A stretch of DNA of 30,973 nt from a virus, in the IMG/VR virus record IMGVR_UViG_3300046830_000003, positions 1 to 30,973 of that record; one strand, 5' to 3'. The translations under genes and the position numbers were made by a program. Positions 14,858 to 23,185 of the stretch are shown here, one piece after another. How positions within the stretch are numbered: position 1 is the first letter of the stretch; the number at the start of each line of letters is the position of its first letter. The notes below the pieces were generated by a model. The model saw nothing but the letters and a program-made list of their open reading frames with translations. It had not been told where the DNA came from and ran no database searches.

Positions 14858-15706
14858 ATGGGTTTTTTAGATGATCTAGCCAAAATAGCTCTACCTGCTG
14901 TAGCTGGTAGCTTTTTAGGGCCTGCTGCCGCCCCTTTGTTTAGTGGTGCAACTGGGATTATGGCAAACCCAGCCGTGCAGAATGCTTTGCTATCAGGAGG
15001 CATTGGCCTGCTAACTGGTCAAAAACCTAAAGATGCTCTAAAATCAGCATTGTTAGGCGGAATAGGATCTACCATGTTTGGACAGGCGGGCGAAGCCGCT
15101 GGACAAAATGCGGCAACGTCACAGTTCGTTCCTAACACTGGAGGCAGGCCAGACTTTGTAACAGGTGGTTCTGCTAGAACAGGAAAAGCAAATGTTCCAG
15201 CAGGCACAGGCTCAAGTAAATCAGTTGAAGCAATCAAACCCAAAACCATGTCCGCTGAGTTATTGCAGGGTCTTGGTATGGCTGACGACAATTTGTTATA
15301 CAAAGTTTTAAACACACAACTTGGCGAAGGTGCAGCCGCAGGTTTAATTGCGGAGCTTTTAGCAAGCGGTGATAAAGAAGACACAAGAACGGCATTTGAA
15401 AAACGACCATATGCTGGTGGTTTGCAATATGGTAAGCTTGGTGGCATAAATTACAATCAAGGTGGTTTAGTCCAGTATTTTAACCAAGGCGGTGCGATGG
15501 ATAATTATCCAGAGAATCCTCCTAGAAGAGATGGACCTATTAATCCATATGAAGGATCTGGAACCAAAGACGATGTACCAGCACTATTAACGGCTGGTGA
15601 GTTTGTAATGACCCGTGATGCTGTTAAAGGCGCTGGCGGTGGGGATTTAGATCAAGGTCTTAATCGAATGTACAGTATGATGGATAAATTTGAGGGGATG
15701 GCATAA
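14858..15706 (+). CDS. Internal virion / ejection-type protein
   Basis: 282 residues, with a TAAGGAT ribosome-binding site. Residues 1-75 are hydrophobic and Gly/Ala-rich (LAKIALPAVAGSFLGPAAAP; LLSGGIGLLTG; LLGGIGSTMFG), suited to membrane interaction. The middle is Gly/Asn-rich and probably disordered (GGINYNQGGLVQYFNQGG). The C-terminus GTKDDVPALLTAGEFVMTRD, then MYSMMDKFEGMA, is a widespread phage virion motif ('KDDVPALLT-GEFV'). Placement at the head of three linked genes before the lysozyme matches the internal core/ejection genes of podoviruses. The function is inferred from composition and order. Confidence 0.65.
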   Translation: MGFLDDLAKIALPAVAGSFLGPAAAPLFSGATGIMANPAVQNALLSGGIGLLTGQKPKDALKSALLGGIGSTMFGQAGEAAGQNAATSQFVPNTGGRPDFVTGGSARTGKANVPAGTGSSKSVEAIKPKTMSAELLQGLGMADDNLLYKVLNTQLGEGAAAGLIAELLASGDKEDTRTAFEKRPYAGGLQYGKLGGINYNQGGLVQYFNQGGAMDNYPENPPRRDGPINPYEGSGTKDDVPALLTAGEFVMTRDAVKGAGGGDLDQGLNRMYSMMDKFEGMA

Positions 15707-16605
15707 TGTCTACACAAACAGTAGAAACCGTAAATCGTCTTGCCCCCTACCTTGAAGGGTTAGAAAAACGCCTCCTTGGAACAGCATTCGGTGAGTTTGA
15801 CTCATCTGGCGGTCAAACTTCACAAGGTCTTCTTGACACCCCTATTGCTCTACCGCAACAGCAAGTTGCTGGGCTTGATCCCCTGCAACAACAAGCCCTT
15901 AACATGGCTCCGGGTATGGTTGGCTCTTACGCTCCATTTATGCTGGGTGCTTCAGGGCAAACGCTAGGTGGGCAGGCGGCTCTTTCTGCTGGCCTTGGTT
16001 CTTTAATGAATTTGCCAGCTACGGCTCAACAATACATGAACCCATACCAGAGCAATGTTATTAATGAAATAAATCGTCAAGCGGCTATTGAACAAAACAA
16101 ACTAGCAGGTTCGGCTGTTGGCGCAGGGGCTTTCGGTGGTTCTCGTCAAGGTGTGCAGGCCGCTGAGTCAGAAGGCCGTAGACTAGCCGCTGTAGGAGAA
16201 GCGCAGCGTAAAGGTTATCAAGATGCAATGAATACCGCACAAAAGTCCGCTCAACTTATGGGTGGAATTGGACAGGCATATGGGCAATTGGCTGGTACAA
16301 CAGCGGATATTGGGCGTGTGCAGTCAGAGCTTGGCAGGGCTGATCTTGGTATGCTTACACAAATTGGCGATATTGGTCGCAATCTTCAGTCACAACAGCT
16401 TGAGGCTCAAAGACAAAATCAGTTAGCATCAGCGCAAGAGCCATTCACACGCCTTGAAATGGGGCAGTCTTTGTTAAAAGGCATGCCTAGTGCTGGTCTA
16501 TCGTCTACGTTTAAATCAGCCACAACCCCGGCAACCAATCCTTTCTTAGCAGGTGTGGGCGCGTATACTGCCTTGCAAGGCATTAAGCCAACTGGCAGCG
16601 CATAG
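15706..16605 (+). CDS. Internal virion protein
   Basis: 299 residues, starting in a TAATG overlap. The N-terminus (VNRLAPYLEGLEKRLLGTAF) is helical. Residues about 110-185 contain YMNPYQSNVINEINRQAAIE, GAGAFGGSRQGVQAAESEGR and AVGEAQRKGYQDAMNTAQ, a pattern recurring in virion proteins of marine phages. The C-terminal part is Gln/Ala-rich helix (LGMLTQIGDIGRNLQSQQLE). Low aromatic content and long helices fit a component ejected with DNA. No enzymatic motif is visible. Its exact place in the particle cannot be told from sequence. Confidence 0.65.
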   Translation: MSTQTVETVNRLAPYLEGLEKRLLGTAFGEFDSSGGQTSQGLLDTPIALPQQQVAGLDPLQQQALNMAPGMVGSYAPFMLGASGQTLGGQAALSAGLGSLMNLPATAQQYMNPYQSNVINEINRQAAIEQNKLAGSAVGAGAFGGSRQGVQAAESEGRRLAAVGEAQRKGYQDAMNTAQKSAQLMGGIGQAYGQLAGTTADIGRVQSELGRADLGMLTQIGDIGRNLQSQQLEAQRQNQLASAQEPFTRLEMGQSLLKGMPSAGLSSTFKSATTPATNPFLAGVGAYTALQGIKPTGSA

Positions 16606-16615
16606 GAGAGCTTAG

Positions 16616-18520
16616 ATGGCTCAAAATCAAACACTACCTTTAGGCTCTGGTTTAGGGGCAATCAGAGCGCCTTCTCTGCAAGGTGATGCAAACGAAGCGG
16701 CATTTCGTAAGGATGCGGCAAGCGGTGGTATACTGGGTGAATTATTGGGCATGTACCCTACTCAGACTGAAGCAATTAATGCAAGAAAGTCTGCTCAAGC
16801 GGGGATTCTTGAGGCTATAAAAAATCTTACAAGCGGATCTGGGTCAATGGGTTCTGGATTGTTGAATGCTGTTGATAGCCCAGATAGCTTGTCTGTAAAT
16901 CGTTCTTTGGGTGCGCTTGGAGATTTTGATGCAATTGCAAAGTCAATACAAAATACGCTTGAGCCTAAAGTGGCTGGAGGGGATCAAGCAAGTTCTCTTG
17001 ATATATTTAATCCAGATTTATCTACTGGAGGCATAGGCTCTGAAAGAATGCCTCTCACTGGCAGAGGAGATCAGCCGGGTGATGCAACTTTTGGTGGCAC
17101 AATACCAGAATCAAGAGATCCGAACCTAGATGTTGACATTGGAGCCGCTGGTCTTGGCGTAGAGCCTCCTGCTGGCACTGAAGGATCTACTCCGTCCACA
17201 GCAACCACTGGCGGCGCTGGTAGCGGCGAAGAGGCTGGTGGACTTGGTGAGGCTAATGCAGGTCAAGGTCTTGTGTTTAGTGGCTCATCTCAAGGCGCTG
17301 GAGATCCAACAAAAACACCAAAATCTGCGTTTGAAGCTGGTCTTGTTGAGGCCATGAAAGATTATGAAGATGCTCAAGCTGGAGAAGACACTGGCACTAA
17401 AGATATTGATTACTATAAACAAAAATTTTCGGAAGCCACTGGCATAGACACATCTGGACAAGTAGATAAATCACAGGCTTTAATGGCTTTTGGATTGGCT
17501 CTTATGCAAAACAAAGCTGGTAAAGGATTTAATGTTGGCAATATATTAAACGCAGTTGGAGCGGCTGGTGAAAAAGCGCAACCACTATTAGCTAAAGCTC
17601 AATCAGAGGCTCGTGCTGCTCAGTTGGCTGGTGGTAAATATGCTCTTAATCAAGTCGCAAAAGATGAGGCTGATAGAAAATCGTCCATAACCGCAGCGCT
17701 TCAAAGAGTTCAAACTCTTCAAGATAAAGCTATAGATGCTCAAGATAAAGTTAATCTTGAATTGTTAAAAGGACGATTAAAAGCACAACAGGAAAGAATA
17801 AAAGCAGAAGGCGCTGTAAGAAAAGCTGCGGCTGAAAAGGGCGATCCTGATTTATATTTAGAAAAAACAGAATCTCTTCCATTGTTTGATGACGCTCCAG
17901 ATGCCTTTAAAATAACAGCTTTTTTACAAGCTCCAAATGTTGATAAAGATATACCAGTCAAGCTAACAAATGGCTCTGTAGCTGGTTTAAGAGCGCAATT
18001 TAACGCATCTGAGCGAGCTTTAAACAAGGCAGAAGACGAGCTTACAAAATTAACAGGTATAGTTTCAAAAGATGGAATTACCACACAACAACAAATCGCT
18101 TCTTATATAAATAGTTTTGGAAGAGGTTTTGGTATAAATGTAGATCAATCCTTAGATCCTGTAGCAGAAGCAAAAATCATTCTTGAAAGAATAGCAACAC
18201 AACAGGCTCCTGAAATACTTGGAGAGTCTGGTAAAACAATTTCTGATGCTGACAGAGAGAGAGTGACTAGAATTGTTGGAGATATTGGACTTTTAGCAAA
18301 AGCAGATCCTCAAGTTGTTATGACAAAATTAAAGTCTGTTTATGGACTTATTGTAGAGTCTGGCAGAAACAATTTAGATACAGCTTATAACAAACTTCAT
18401 GCTATGGGATATGACTACGGACCTTTTGCACAACAACAACAGCAACCAGACCAGCCTTCAAGTGGTGGATTTACGCCAAGCGATCAGCAACAGAAAATTC
18501 TAGGCAAATACGGAATTTAA
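16616..18520 (+). CDS. Large coiled-coil internal virion protein
   Basis: 634 residues, with GGAGAGCTTAG before the ATG. The first half is Gly/Ser-rich with long likely disordered parts. SQALMAFGLALMQNKAGKGF opens a conserved helix seen in phage internal proteins. A long charged helix follows (AKAQSEARAAQLAGGKYALN; ALQRVQTLQDKAIDAQDKVN; LKAQQERIKAEGAVRKAAAE), roughly residues 325-415, and is a probable coiled coil. The C-terminus has two more helical blocks and a Gln-rich tail (QQQQQPDQPSSGG). Late position and neighbours point to the ejected core. Confidence 0.6.
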   Translation: MAQNQTLPLGSGLGAIRAPSLQGDANEAAFRKDAASGGILGELLGMYPTQTEAINARKSAQAGILEAIKNLTSGSGSMGSGLLNAVDSPDSLSVNRSLGALGDFDAIAKSIQNTLEPKVAGGDQASSLDIFNPDLSTGGIGSERMPLTGRGDQPGDATFGGTIPESRDPNLDVDIGAAGLGVEPPAGTEGSTPSTATTGGAGSGEEAGGLGEANAGQGLVFSGSSQGAGDPTKTPKSAFEAGLVEAMKDYEDAQAGEDTGTKDIDYYKQKFSEATGIDTSGQVDKSQALMAFGLALMQNKAGKGFNVGNILNAVGAAGEKAQPLLAKAQSEARAAQLAGGKYALNQVAKDEADRKSSITAALQRVQTLQDKAIDAQDKVNLELLKGRLKAQQERIKAEGAVRKAAAEKGDPDLYLEKTESLPLFDDAPDAFKITAFLQAPNVDKDIPVKLTNGSVAGLRAQFNASERALNKAEDELTKLTGIVSKDGITTQQQIASYINSFGRGFGINVDQSLDPVAEAKIILERIATQQAPEILGESGKTISDADRERVTRIVGDIGLLAKADPQVVMTKLKSVYGLIVESGRNNLDTAYNKLHAMGYDYGPFAQQQQQPDQPSSGGFTPSDQQQKILGKYGI

Positions 18521-18533
18521 AAAGGCATATAAT

Positions 18534-21515
18534 ATGGCAAATATGGAACAGCTTGTTAATGCGTTGCAAAAAGCAGATGCTGCTGGAAACACTCAAGACG
18601 CTCAAGCTATTGCTGAAATGATTAAAGAAGCGAGAGGTCAACAACAACCATCACAGTTTGTTGGCAGACGCAGATCATTTGATGATATAACATCAGCGAT
18701 AGAAAGCAGAGATAAAGACGAACAATTGTTCGATACTAAGTCTGGTATTAAAAATGCTGGATTTCGTGCTGCTCTATCTGTTGCTGAAACAATACCAGAA
18801 GAAGATGCTATTCTTAAAGAACGATACGGCTTTGGAGAAGGTGACTTTACCCGTGATAAACGTGGTAGGCTTGTTGTTACTAGGTCTGGAGGGGAAAAGC
18901 TAGGTCTTGATTTGAGCAGAGACACATTAATGGATGAAGAAGGTTTCTCCCGTTATGATTTTGTTGATTTAGCTGGGATTCTGCCAGAAGTTGTTGGGGG
19001 TGTCGGTGGGGCTATAGCTGGAATACCTCTTGGACCTGCTGGCATTATTGGTGGTTCTGTTCTTGGAGCTATGGGCGGCGCAGGGGCTGAAGAAGCTGGC
19101 GAAGCGTTACTTGGAGTTTCCAAACAAACTGGGTCAGAAATAGCAAAGGACATAGCCGTTGAAGGCGCTATTACGCTTGCTGGAGAACTTACATTTGGTT
19201 TAGCTGGAATGGCTTTTAGAGCGGGTCGCAAAGGGCTTTCTGTGAAAAAATTACCAGACGAAGATGTGACAGCAATTGGTGAGGCTCTTACATATAAAAT
19301 AAAAGATCCAAAAACTGGTGAGTTAATTGATGTTCCAATAACTCCAGAAGCTGGCGCTGTTGGTGCGCCCGGTCTTATTGCAAGACAATTTAAAATTATG
19401 GAAAAAGTTATTGGATCTTCTGATCGTTTAAAAAATAACTATGATAATATGGGAAAAATTTTAGATGATTTTAGGGGCAGGTCTAACGCTACTAAAGCCT
19501 CAACAACAGAGGATACTGGCGAGGCAGTCCTTGACTCTGTTTTTAATGCGAACCAAGCATTAATCGCTAGTGAAAAGGCTGCAAGAGAGGCCGTGGTTAA
19601 AACCTTGTCTGGAGCAACAGATCAGTTTATGACAGCAGCTTCAAAAGGAGTTGATGTTGATGAAGAGGCTTTTAAAATACTTGCCGATGCCAGCAAGGGA
19701 TTTGATGAAATTGCCGCTACTAAGTTTAGTCAAATAGAAGATTTGGTTGGTTCCGTGACAGGAACAAAAGAGTTTATTAACACATCAACATTAAAAGACA
19801 TATCTAAACGTCTTGAAGGTGAATATGGGGCTTCCATAGCTGCGTCAAGGTCTACGTCAGAATCAGTTAGAGAGAGCGTAGCTGGCGATGTTTCTGCTAT
19901 TATTAACGGTATTAATAGTCTCGGTAACAAAACAGGTTTCTTACAGCTTTATAATTTACGCAAAGCGTTGAATGATGGGAAGATGGCGACTAACTCCACT
20001 ACTGGAGTTAGAGAAATACAGAAATCCATTGATGAAATTGACCGAATGCTTGAACCCAAAATGTTAGATTATTATGCGACAGGATCGGCTGGCGCTCTTG
20101 ATGGTCAGGCGTTAGACACTTTGCAATCAGCGGCTTCTAGTTTAGGAGCAGCTCGTGGGTTTTTTAAAGATGGTCAAACAGCCATTGATAACTTGCAAGA
20201 TGCAATAAGGATTAAAGATTTAGCTCAACGTGCTAGAGATGGAACTATACCACCAAATGTTGATTTTTTGTCTACCCTTGTTAAAAATGGTAAGCCTGAA
20301 TCATTAAAAAGAGCAATTAAAGTTGTTGAAGATTTTGGCGGGACTGGACAAGCCGAACAATTGCGCGGGTTAGTTGCAACTCGGTGGTTACAAGAGGCGT
20401 TAAAAAGAACAATGCCTGATGGTGTTGACGCAGCTTCCTTTTCTGGCAAATCTTTTGCCAAATCAATTAATGATTTAGGCAAAACTGCTGATGTATTATT
20501 TGGCGGTCAAGTTGGACAGGTTCGCGCTTTATCTAAACAAATAGAAAAAGCATCTTCATCAAACATGACAGAAGAAGCTATTCTTAGAGCCGTTCAAGAG
20601 GGCGGAGGTGAAGCTGGTGGGGTTGCAGGAATACTAAGATCTGTAAAAGAACAGCAAGACGCTTTAAATCAATTCACAACTGACAGAACATTAAGAAAAT
20701 TATCTTCTGGCAATATGACTGCAATTGAAGCGGCAGAGTATGTTGCAAGCCCTAAGTCACAACCAGAAACAATTCGATCTGTTTTAAATATGTTAAGACA
20801 GCGAGGAGATGATGAGGCTTTAGATAAGGTTCAATCTTTTTACATGAATAATGTTCTTAAAGATTTTGGTGCAGATACCTTTGTTGATGGAAATTCAATT
20901 AAAACATTTGCAAAGAACTTCAATGAAGCTGGCAAGAGCGGAAAATTTAGAATAATTTTTGGTCAACAAATGGGTAAGGACATGGAAAAGTTTGGTCGTG
21001 TTCTTGCCGTTAACGCTAAAACAGCACAAGGCGGCGATCTTGTGGCTGCCAACATTGCTGCCAGTCCGTTAAATAATCTTGGCAAAATATTTAAATATGG
21101 TTTGTTTACAAGATTTTTAACTTCGGCTCCGTATTATAAACAAGTCCTTAACCAGTATGAAGCTCTTTCAGGAACCTTGCCGCCAAAGAAAAAATCAGAA
21201 ATTCTTGGCAAAATAATGAGTCAATTGTTTGTACAAACACCTGGACAACTTACACAAGAGGCTGTCAATGAGGGAAACAGACAAATTAATGCGTTAATGG
21301 ATAACACTCAAGTTGGTCAACAATTGTCCGCAATCCAAAACCAGATGAATCAGCCAAACGCAGCATCTAGTCTTGGAGGGGTAAACGTGACACAACCAAC
21401 AGCCCCAGCAGGAACCAGTACAATTCGACAACAGGCAGCGGCTAACCCCGGTGTAGCTCAAGCCTTGGGCATTAGAGGCCCAACGGCAGGTCTGTTAGGA
21501 ACAGGAAACCCATAA
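18534..21515 (+). CDS. Very large internal virion protein, ejection-channel candidate
   Basis: 993 residues. The N-terminus has MEQLVNALQKADAAGNTQDA, then QAIAEMIKEA, a helical repeat typical of large phage ejection proteins. Residues 145-182 and 208-228 are strongly hydrophobic and Gly/Ala-rich (VVGGVGGAIAGIPLGPAGII; ITLAGELTFGLAGMAF) and could insert in a membrane. Residues about 300-850 are charged helices with several predicted coiled segments. The Gln/Pro/Ala-rich end includes NPGVAQALGIRGPTAGLLG. There is no transglycosylase signature that I can see, so wall digestion may rest on the adjacent lysozyme. A role in DNA passage through the envelope is inference by analogy with T7 gp15/gp16. 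Confidence 0.6.
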   Translation: MANMEQLVNALQKADAAGNTQDAQAIAEMIKEARGQQQPSQFVGRRRSFDDITSAIESRDKDEQLFDTKSGIKNAGFRAALSVAETIPEEDAILKERYGFGEGDFTRDKRGRLVVTRSGGEKLGLDLSRDTLMDEEGFSRYDFVDLAGILPEVVGGVGGAIAGIPLGPAGIIGGSVLGAMGGAGAEEAGEALLGVSKQTGSEIAKDIAVEGAITLAGELTFGLAGMAFRAGRKGLSVKKLPDEDVTAIGEALTYKIKDPKTGELIDVPITPEAGAVGAPGLIARQFKIMEKVIGSSDRLKNNYDNMGKILDDFRGRSNATKASTTEDTGEAVLDSVFNANQALIASEKAAREAVVKTLSGATDQFMTAASKGVDVDEEAFKILADASKGFDEIAATKFSQIEDLVGSVTGTKEFINTSTLKDISKRLEGEYGASIAASRSTSESVRESVAGDVSAIINGINSLGNKTGFLQLYNLRKALNDGKMATNSTTGVREIQKSIDEIDRMLEPKMLDYYATGSAGALDGQALDTLQSAASSLGAARGFFKDGQTAIDNLQDAIRIKDLAQRARDGTIPPNVDFLSTLVKNGKPESLKRAIKVVEDFGGTGQAEQLRGLVATRWLQEALKRTMPDGVDAASFSGKSFAKSINDLGKTADVLFGGQVGQVRALSKQIEKASSSNMTEEAILRAVQEGGGEAGGVAGILRSVKEQQDALNQFTTDRTLRKLSSGNMTAIEAAEYVASPKSQPETIRSVLNMLRQRGDDEALDKVQSFYMNNVLKDFGADTFVDGNSIKTFAKNFNEAGKSGKFRIIFGQQMGKDMEKFGRVLAVNAKTAQGGDLVAANIAASPLNNLGKIFKYGLFTRFLTSAPYYKQVLNQYEALSGTLPPKKKSEILGKIMSQLFVQTPGQLTQEAVNEGNRQINALMDNTQVGQQLSAIQNQMNQPNAASSLGGVNVTQPTAPAGTSTIRQQAAANPGVAQALGIRGPTAGLLGTGNP

Positions 21516-21516
21516 G

Positions 21517-21963
21517 ATGAACAAAGATAGATTACGCGAAGAAATAGCCGAGGATGAGGGCTGCAAATACGAGGTGTATTTGGATCATTTAGCACTGCCA
21601 ACCTGTGGTGTGGGTCACTTGATCACTGAGCATGACGAAGAATATGGCAAACCAGTCGGCACTGTTGTTGAGCAGGAACGAGTTAGAAACTTATTTTCTT
21701 TAGACATTGCTGTAACGATTGACGAGTGCAAAGTATTGTACCCAGACTTTGATGACTTTGACGAAGAGCTACAACATATATTGTGCAACATGATGTTCAA
21801 TATGGGTCGGCCTCGACTGTCAAAATTCGTTGGTATGAAAGCTGGAGTTGATGCTCGTGATTTCAACGAAGCAGCCGACCAGATGGTAGATTCCAGGTGG
21901 TACACGCAAGTCCCCAACCGAGCTAGACGTTTGGTAGATCGGATGAGGGCGCTTGCTGACTAA
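21517..21963 (+). CDS. T4-type lysozyme (glycoside hydrolase 24)
   Basis: 148 residues. The catalytic pattern of T4 lysozyme, E-x8-D-x5-T, is present as E14, D23 and T29 within EDEGCKYEVYLDHLALPTCG. GVGHLIT follows, as in the family. The C-terminal half has NMMFNMGRPRLSKF and VPNRARRLVDRMRAL, matching the C-lobe. It cleaves the glycan strand of peptidoglycan. There is no signal peptide or transmembrane anchor, so release needs a holin (none seen nearby), or the enzyme acts as a virion wall-piercing component, which its position after the ejection genes would also fit. The last 41 bases overlap the antisense zinc-ribbon gene. Confidence 0.85.
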   Translation: MNKDRLREEIAEDEGCKYEVYLDHLALPTCGVGHLITEHDEEYGKPVGTVVEQERVRNLFSLDIAVTIDECKVLYPDFDDFDEELQHILCNMMFNMGRPRLSKFVGMKAGVDARDFNEAADQMVDSRWYTQVPNRARRLVDRMRALAD

Positions 21964-22096
21964 CTGTTTTGTGGTTTGATATTTGTAATTTGCATACGTT
22001 GCAGATTGCTATGTCTTTACTATAGTCCACTGCGCTTCTGCACTTAGGGCATTGCCCTGCTTCTATAAGCCTCTGCATTTGGCCTTTTTCATTCAT
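21923..22096 (-). CDS. Small zinc-ribbon protein, antisense
   Basis: 57 residues read on the minus strand from ATG at 22096 to TAG at 21923-21925. The protein is MNEKGQMQRLIEAGQCPKCR, then SAVDYSKDIAICNVCKLQIS and a short polar tail. C16, C19, C32 and C35 form C-x2-C-x12-C-x2-C, a classical zinc ribbon. The start overlaps the stop of the upstream minus-strand gene as ATGA, so the two are probably translated together. Its 3' end runs 41 bases into the lysozyme gene on the other strand. Nucleic-acid or protein binding through zinc is inferred; I recognise no family. Confidence 0.65.
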   Translation of the reverse strand: MNEKGQMQRLIEAGQCPKCRSAVDYSKDIAICNVCKLQISNHKTVSQQAPSSDLPNV

Positions 22097-22272
22097 GCGG
22101 CTGAACCTATGCCAGCGTTCACTTCATTAGGGTAACGCTCTTTATAGGCATCAAAAACAAGCTTTGAAATTTGTTGTGATACTTTGCGGTGGTCTTCTGT
22201 AGACAGCTTCACAAGCTTTTTATGTGTGGCAAGGTCTACAGCAACTGACTTGTATTGTTTCGTATCAGTCAT
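22093..22272 (-). CDS. Ribbon-helix-helix-like DNA-binding protein
   Basis: 59 residues from the ATG at 22272, preceded on the minus strand by GGGAG eight bases upstream. The more distal in-frame ATG at 22296 has no comparable site. After MTDTKQ, YKSVAVDLATHKKLVKLSTE gives a short strand and helix, then HRKVSQQISKLVFDAYKERY gives the second helix. This is the length and layout of Arc/CopG-type ribbon-helix-helix proteins, which bind DNA as dimers. With its partner it forms a two-gene operon opposed to all neighbours, at the border between late genes and the DNA-metabolism genes. I infer a transcriptional regulator, possibly of the divergent plus-strand genes. Confidence 0.65.
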   Translation of the reverse strand: MTDTKQYKSVAVDLATHKKLVKLSTEDHRKVSQQISKLVFDAYKERYPNEVNAGIGSAA

Positions 22273-22278
22273 TATAAT
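22250..22278 (+). promoter_or_regulatory. Candidate promoter for the DNA-metabolism operon
   Basis: TTGTAT, a 17-base spacer and a perfect TATAAT. The -35 match is weak (3 of 6). It overlaps the 5' end of the antisense ribbon-helix-helix gene and would start transcription about 22285, 30 bases before the nuclease ATG. Overlap with the regulator gene would allow mutual control. Confidence 0.4.
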
Positions 22279-22314
22279 ACTCCCATGAATTAACAACTAT
22301 GGGCATATATTAGC

Positions 22315-22695
22315 ATGTATAACTACAAACGCAAAGCGAACAAATTCGGTGCAAAGAAAACAACCTTTATGGGCATTAAGTTTGACTCCAAGTGGGAAGC
22401 AGAGCGATGGGGTGAGTTAACTTCTATGGAAAAGGCTGGTTATATAACAGACTTGCAGAGGCAAATCCCATACGAAATTGTGGTTAACGATCAAAAAATT
22501 TGTAAATATATAGCTGACTTTAAATATAATAAGGTAGATGATTACGGTAGCCTTGAAGAAGTTGTTGAGGATGCAAAGGGCGTGGAAACCGCTGAATTTA
22601 AACTCAAAAAGAAACTCATGAAAGCCGTTCATGGAGTTGAGATTTACCTGTCAAAGAAAAATAATAACAATTTTCTCAAAATCCCCTTGACTTGA
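22315..22695 (+). CDS. DUF1064 family nuclease (PD-(D/E)xK type)
   Basis: 126 residues. NKFGAKKTTFMGIKFDSKWE, then AERWGELTSMEKAGYITDLQ and RQIPYEI, is the DUF1064 signature, followed by the core YIADFKY (D68) and VVEDAKGVET (D86-x-K88). With E28 these give the layout of a PD-(D/E)xK endonuclease. Family members occur in the replication or recombination modules of many phages; a branched-DNA nuclease role has been suggested. It is the first gene of the rightward operon. The ribosome-binding site is weak (GGG 12 bases upstream). Confidence 0.75.
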   Translation: MYNYKRKANKFGAKKTTFMGIKFDSKWEAERWGELTSMEKAGYITDLQRQIPYEIVVNDQKICKYIADFKYNKVDDYGSLEEVVEDAKGVETAEFKLKKKLMKAVHGVEIYLSKKNNNNFLKIPLT

Positions 22696-22715
22696 AAAGA
22701 TTGCATGCTTATCTT
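22687..22715 (+). promoter_or_regulatory. Candidate promoter upstream of recombination genes
   Basis: TTGACT (5 of 6 matches), an exact 17-base spacer and TATCTT (4 of 6) at the end of the nuclease gene. The start would be about 22722, leading into the gene at 22754 within the 58-base gap. Confidence 0.45.
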
Positions 22716-22753
22716 CCAGTTATGTTTAGCGACATTAAGTGAAGGAGAAAGCA

Positions 22754-23185
22754 ATGAACGCTATTAATCTGCATAATGATCTGACTGCTTTGTTTGACAA
22801 GCGTGAAGATCTCAAATCAAAAATTGATGATCTGCAAAAAGAATTGAAGATCGTTAATAACTCCCTCAAAGATCAGTTTGAAGAGACTGCCAAGATGCAA
22901 CTTGCTCAAGACGGCAAGGATTTTGGTCAGACTACAATGAACAATGGTGACTTCAAAGTTACTGTTGATTTCCGCAAACGTGTGATTTGGGATGAGAATA
23001 TTCTGTTGCGCGTTTTGAACTCTTTGGATGAAGACACTGCAAAGCATTTGGCTACGGTCAAATACAGCGTAGCTGAAGCAAAGTTTCAGAATGCTACACC
23101 AGATCTGAAAGCAGCATTATCAGAGGCTCGTACTGTAGAGTTACAAGGTGTGTCTGTAGACATGAAAAGAAGGGAGGAAGGTTAA
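22754..23185 (+). CDS. Coiled-coil protein upstream of Sak4-like ATPase
   Basis: 143 residues from the ATG at 22754, chosen because GGAGAAA lies just upstream; the upstream GTG at 22739 would include that site in the coding region. Residues about 8-50 are heptad-like (LTALFDKREDLKSKIDDLQK, then ELKIVNNSLKDQFEETAKM). The C-terminal part has NNGDFKVTVDFRKRVIWDEN and VKYSVAEAKFQNA, which look like a small beta-alpha domain. Similar proteins sit before Sak4-like genes in phages, but I know no function. TAATG overlap with the next gene suggests co-translation. Confidence 0.6.
   Translation: MNAINLHNDLTALFDKREDLKSKIDDLQKELKIVNNSLKDQFEETAKMQLAQDGKDFGQTTMNNGDFKVTVDFRKRVIWDENILLRVLNSLDEDTAKHLATVKYSVAEAKFQNATPDLKAALSEARTVELQGVSVDMKRREEG

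Noticed and set aside
18528-18533. TATAAT just before the 993-residue gene
   Set aside because: It abuts the ATG, so the transcript would start inside the gene, and I see no matching -35 element. It is explained by AT-rich spacer sequence.
16616-21515. Tape measure protein and frameshifted tail chaperones
   Set aside because: The large proteins are composed like podovirus ejection proteins, and no sheath, tube or baseplate genes, or slippery heptamers, were noticed around them.
22046-22058. AGGGC-ATT-GCCCT hairpin between lysozyme and the minus-strand operon
   Set aside because: It has only a 5-bp stem, no T run on either strand, and lies in the CPKC codons of the zinc-ribbon gene.
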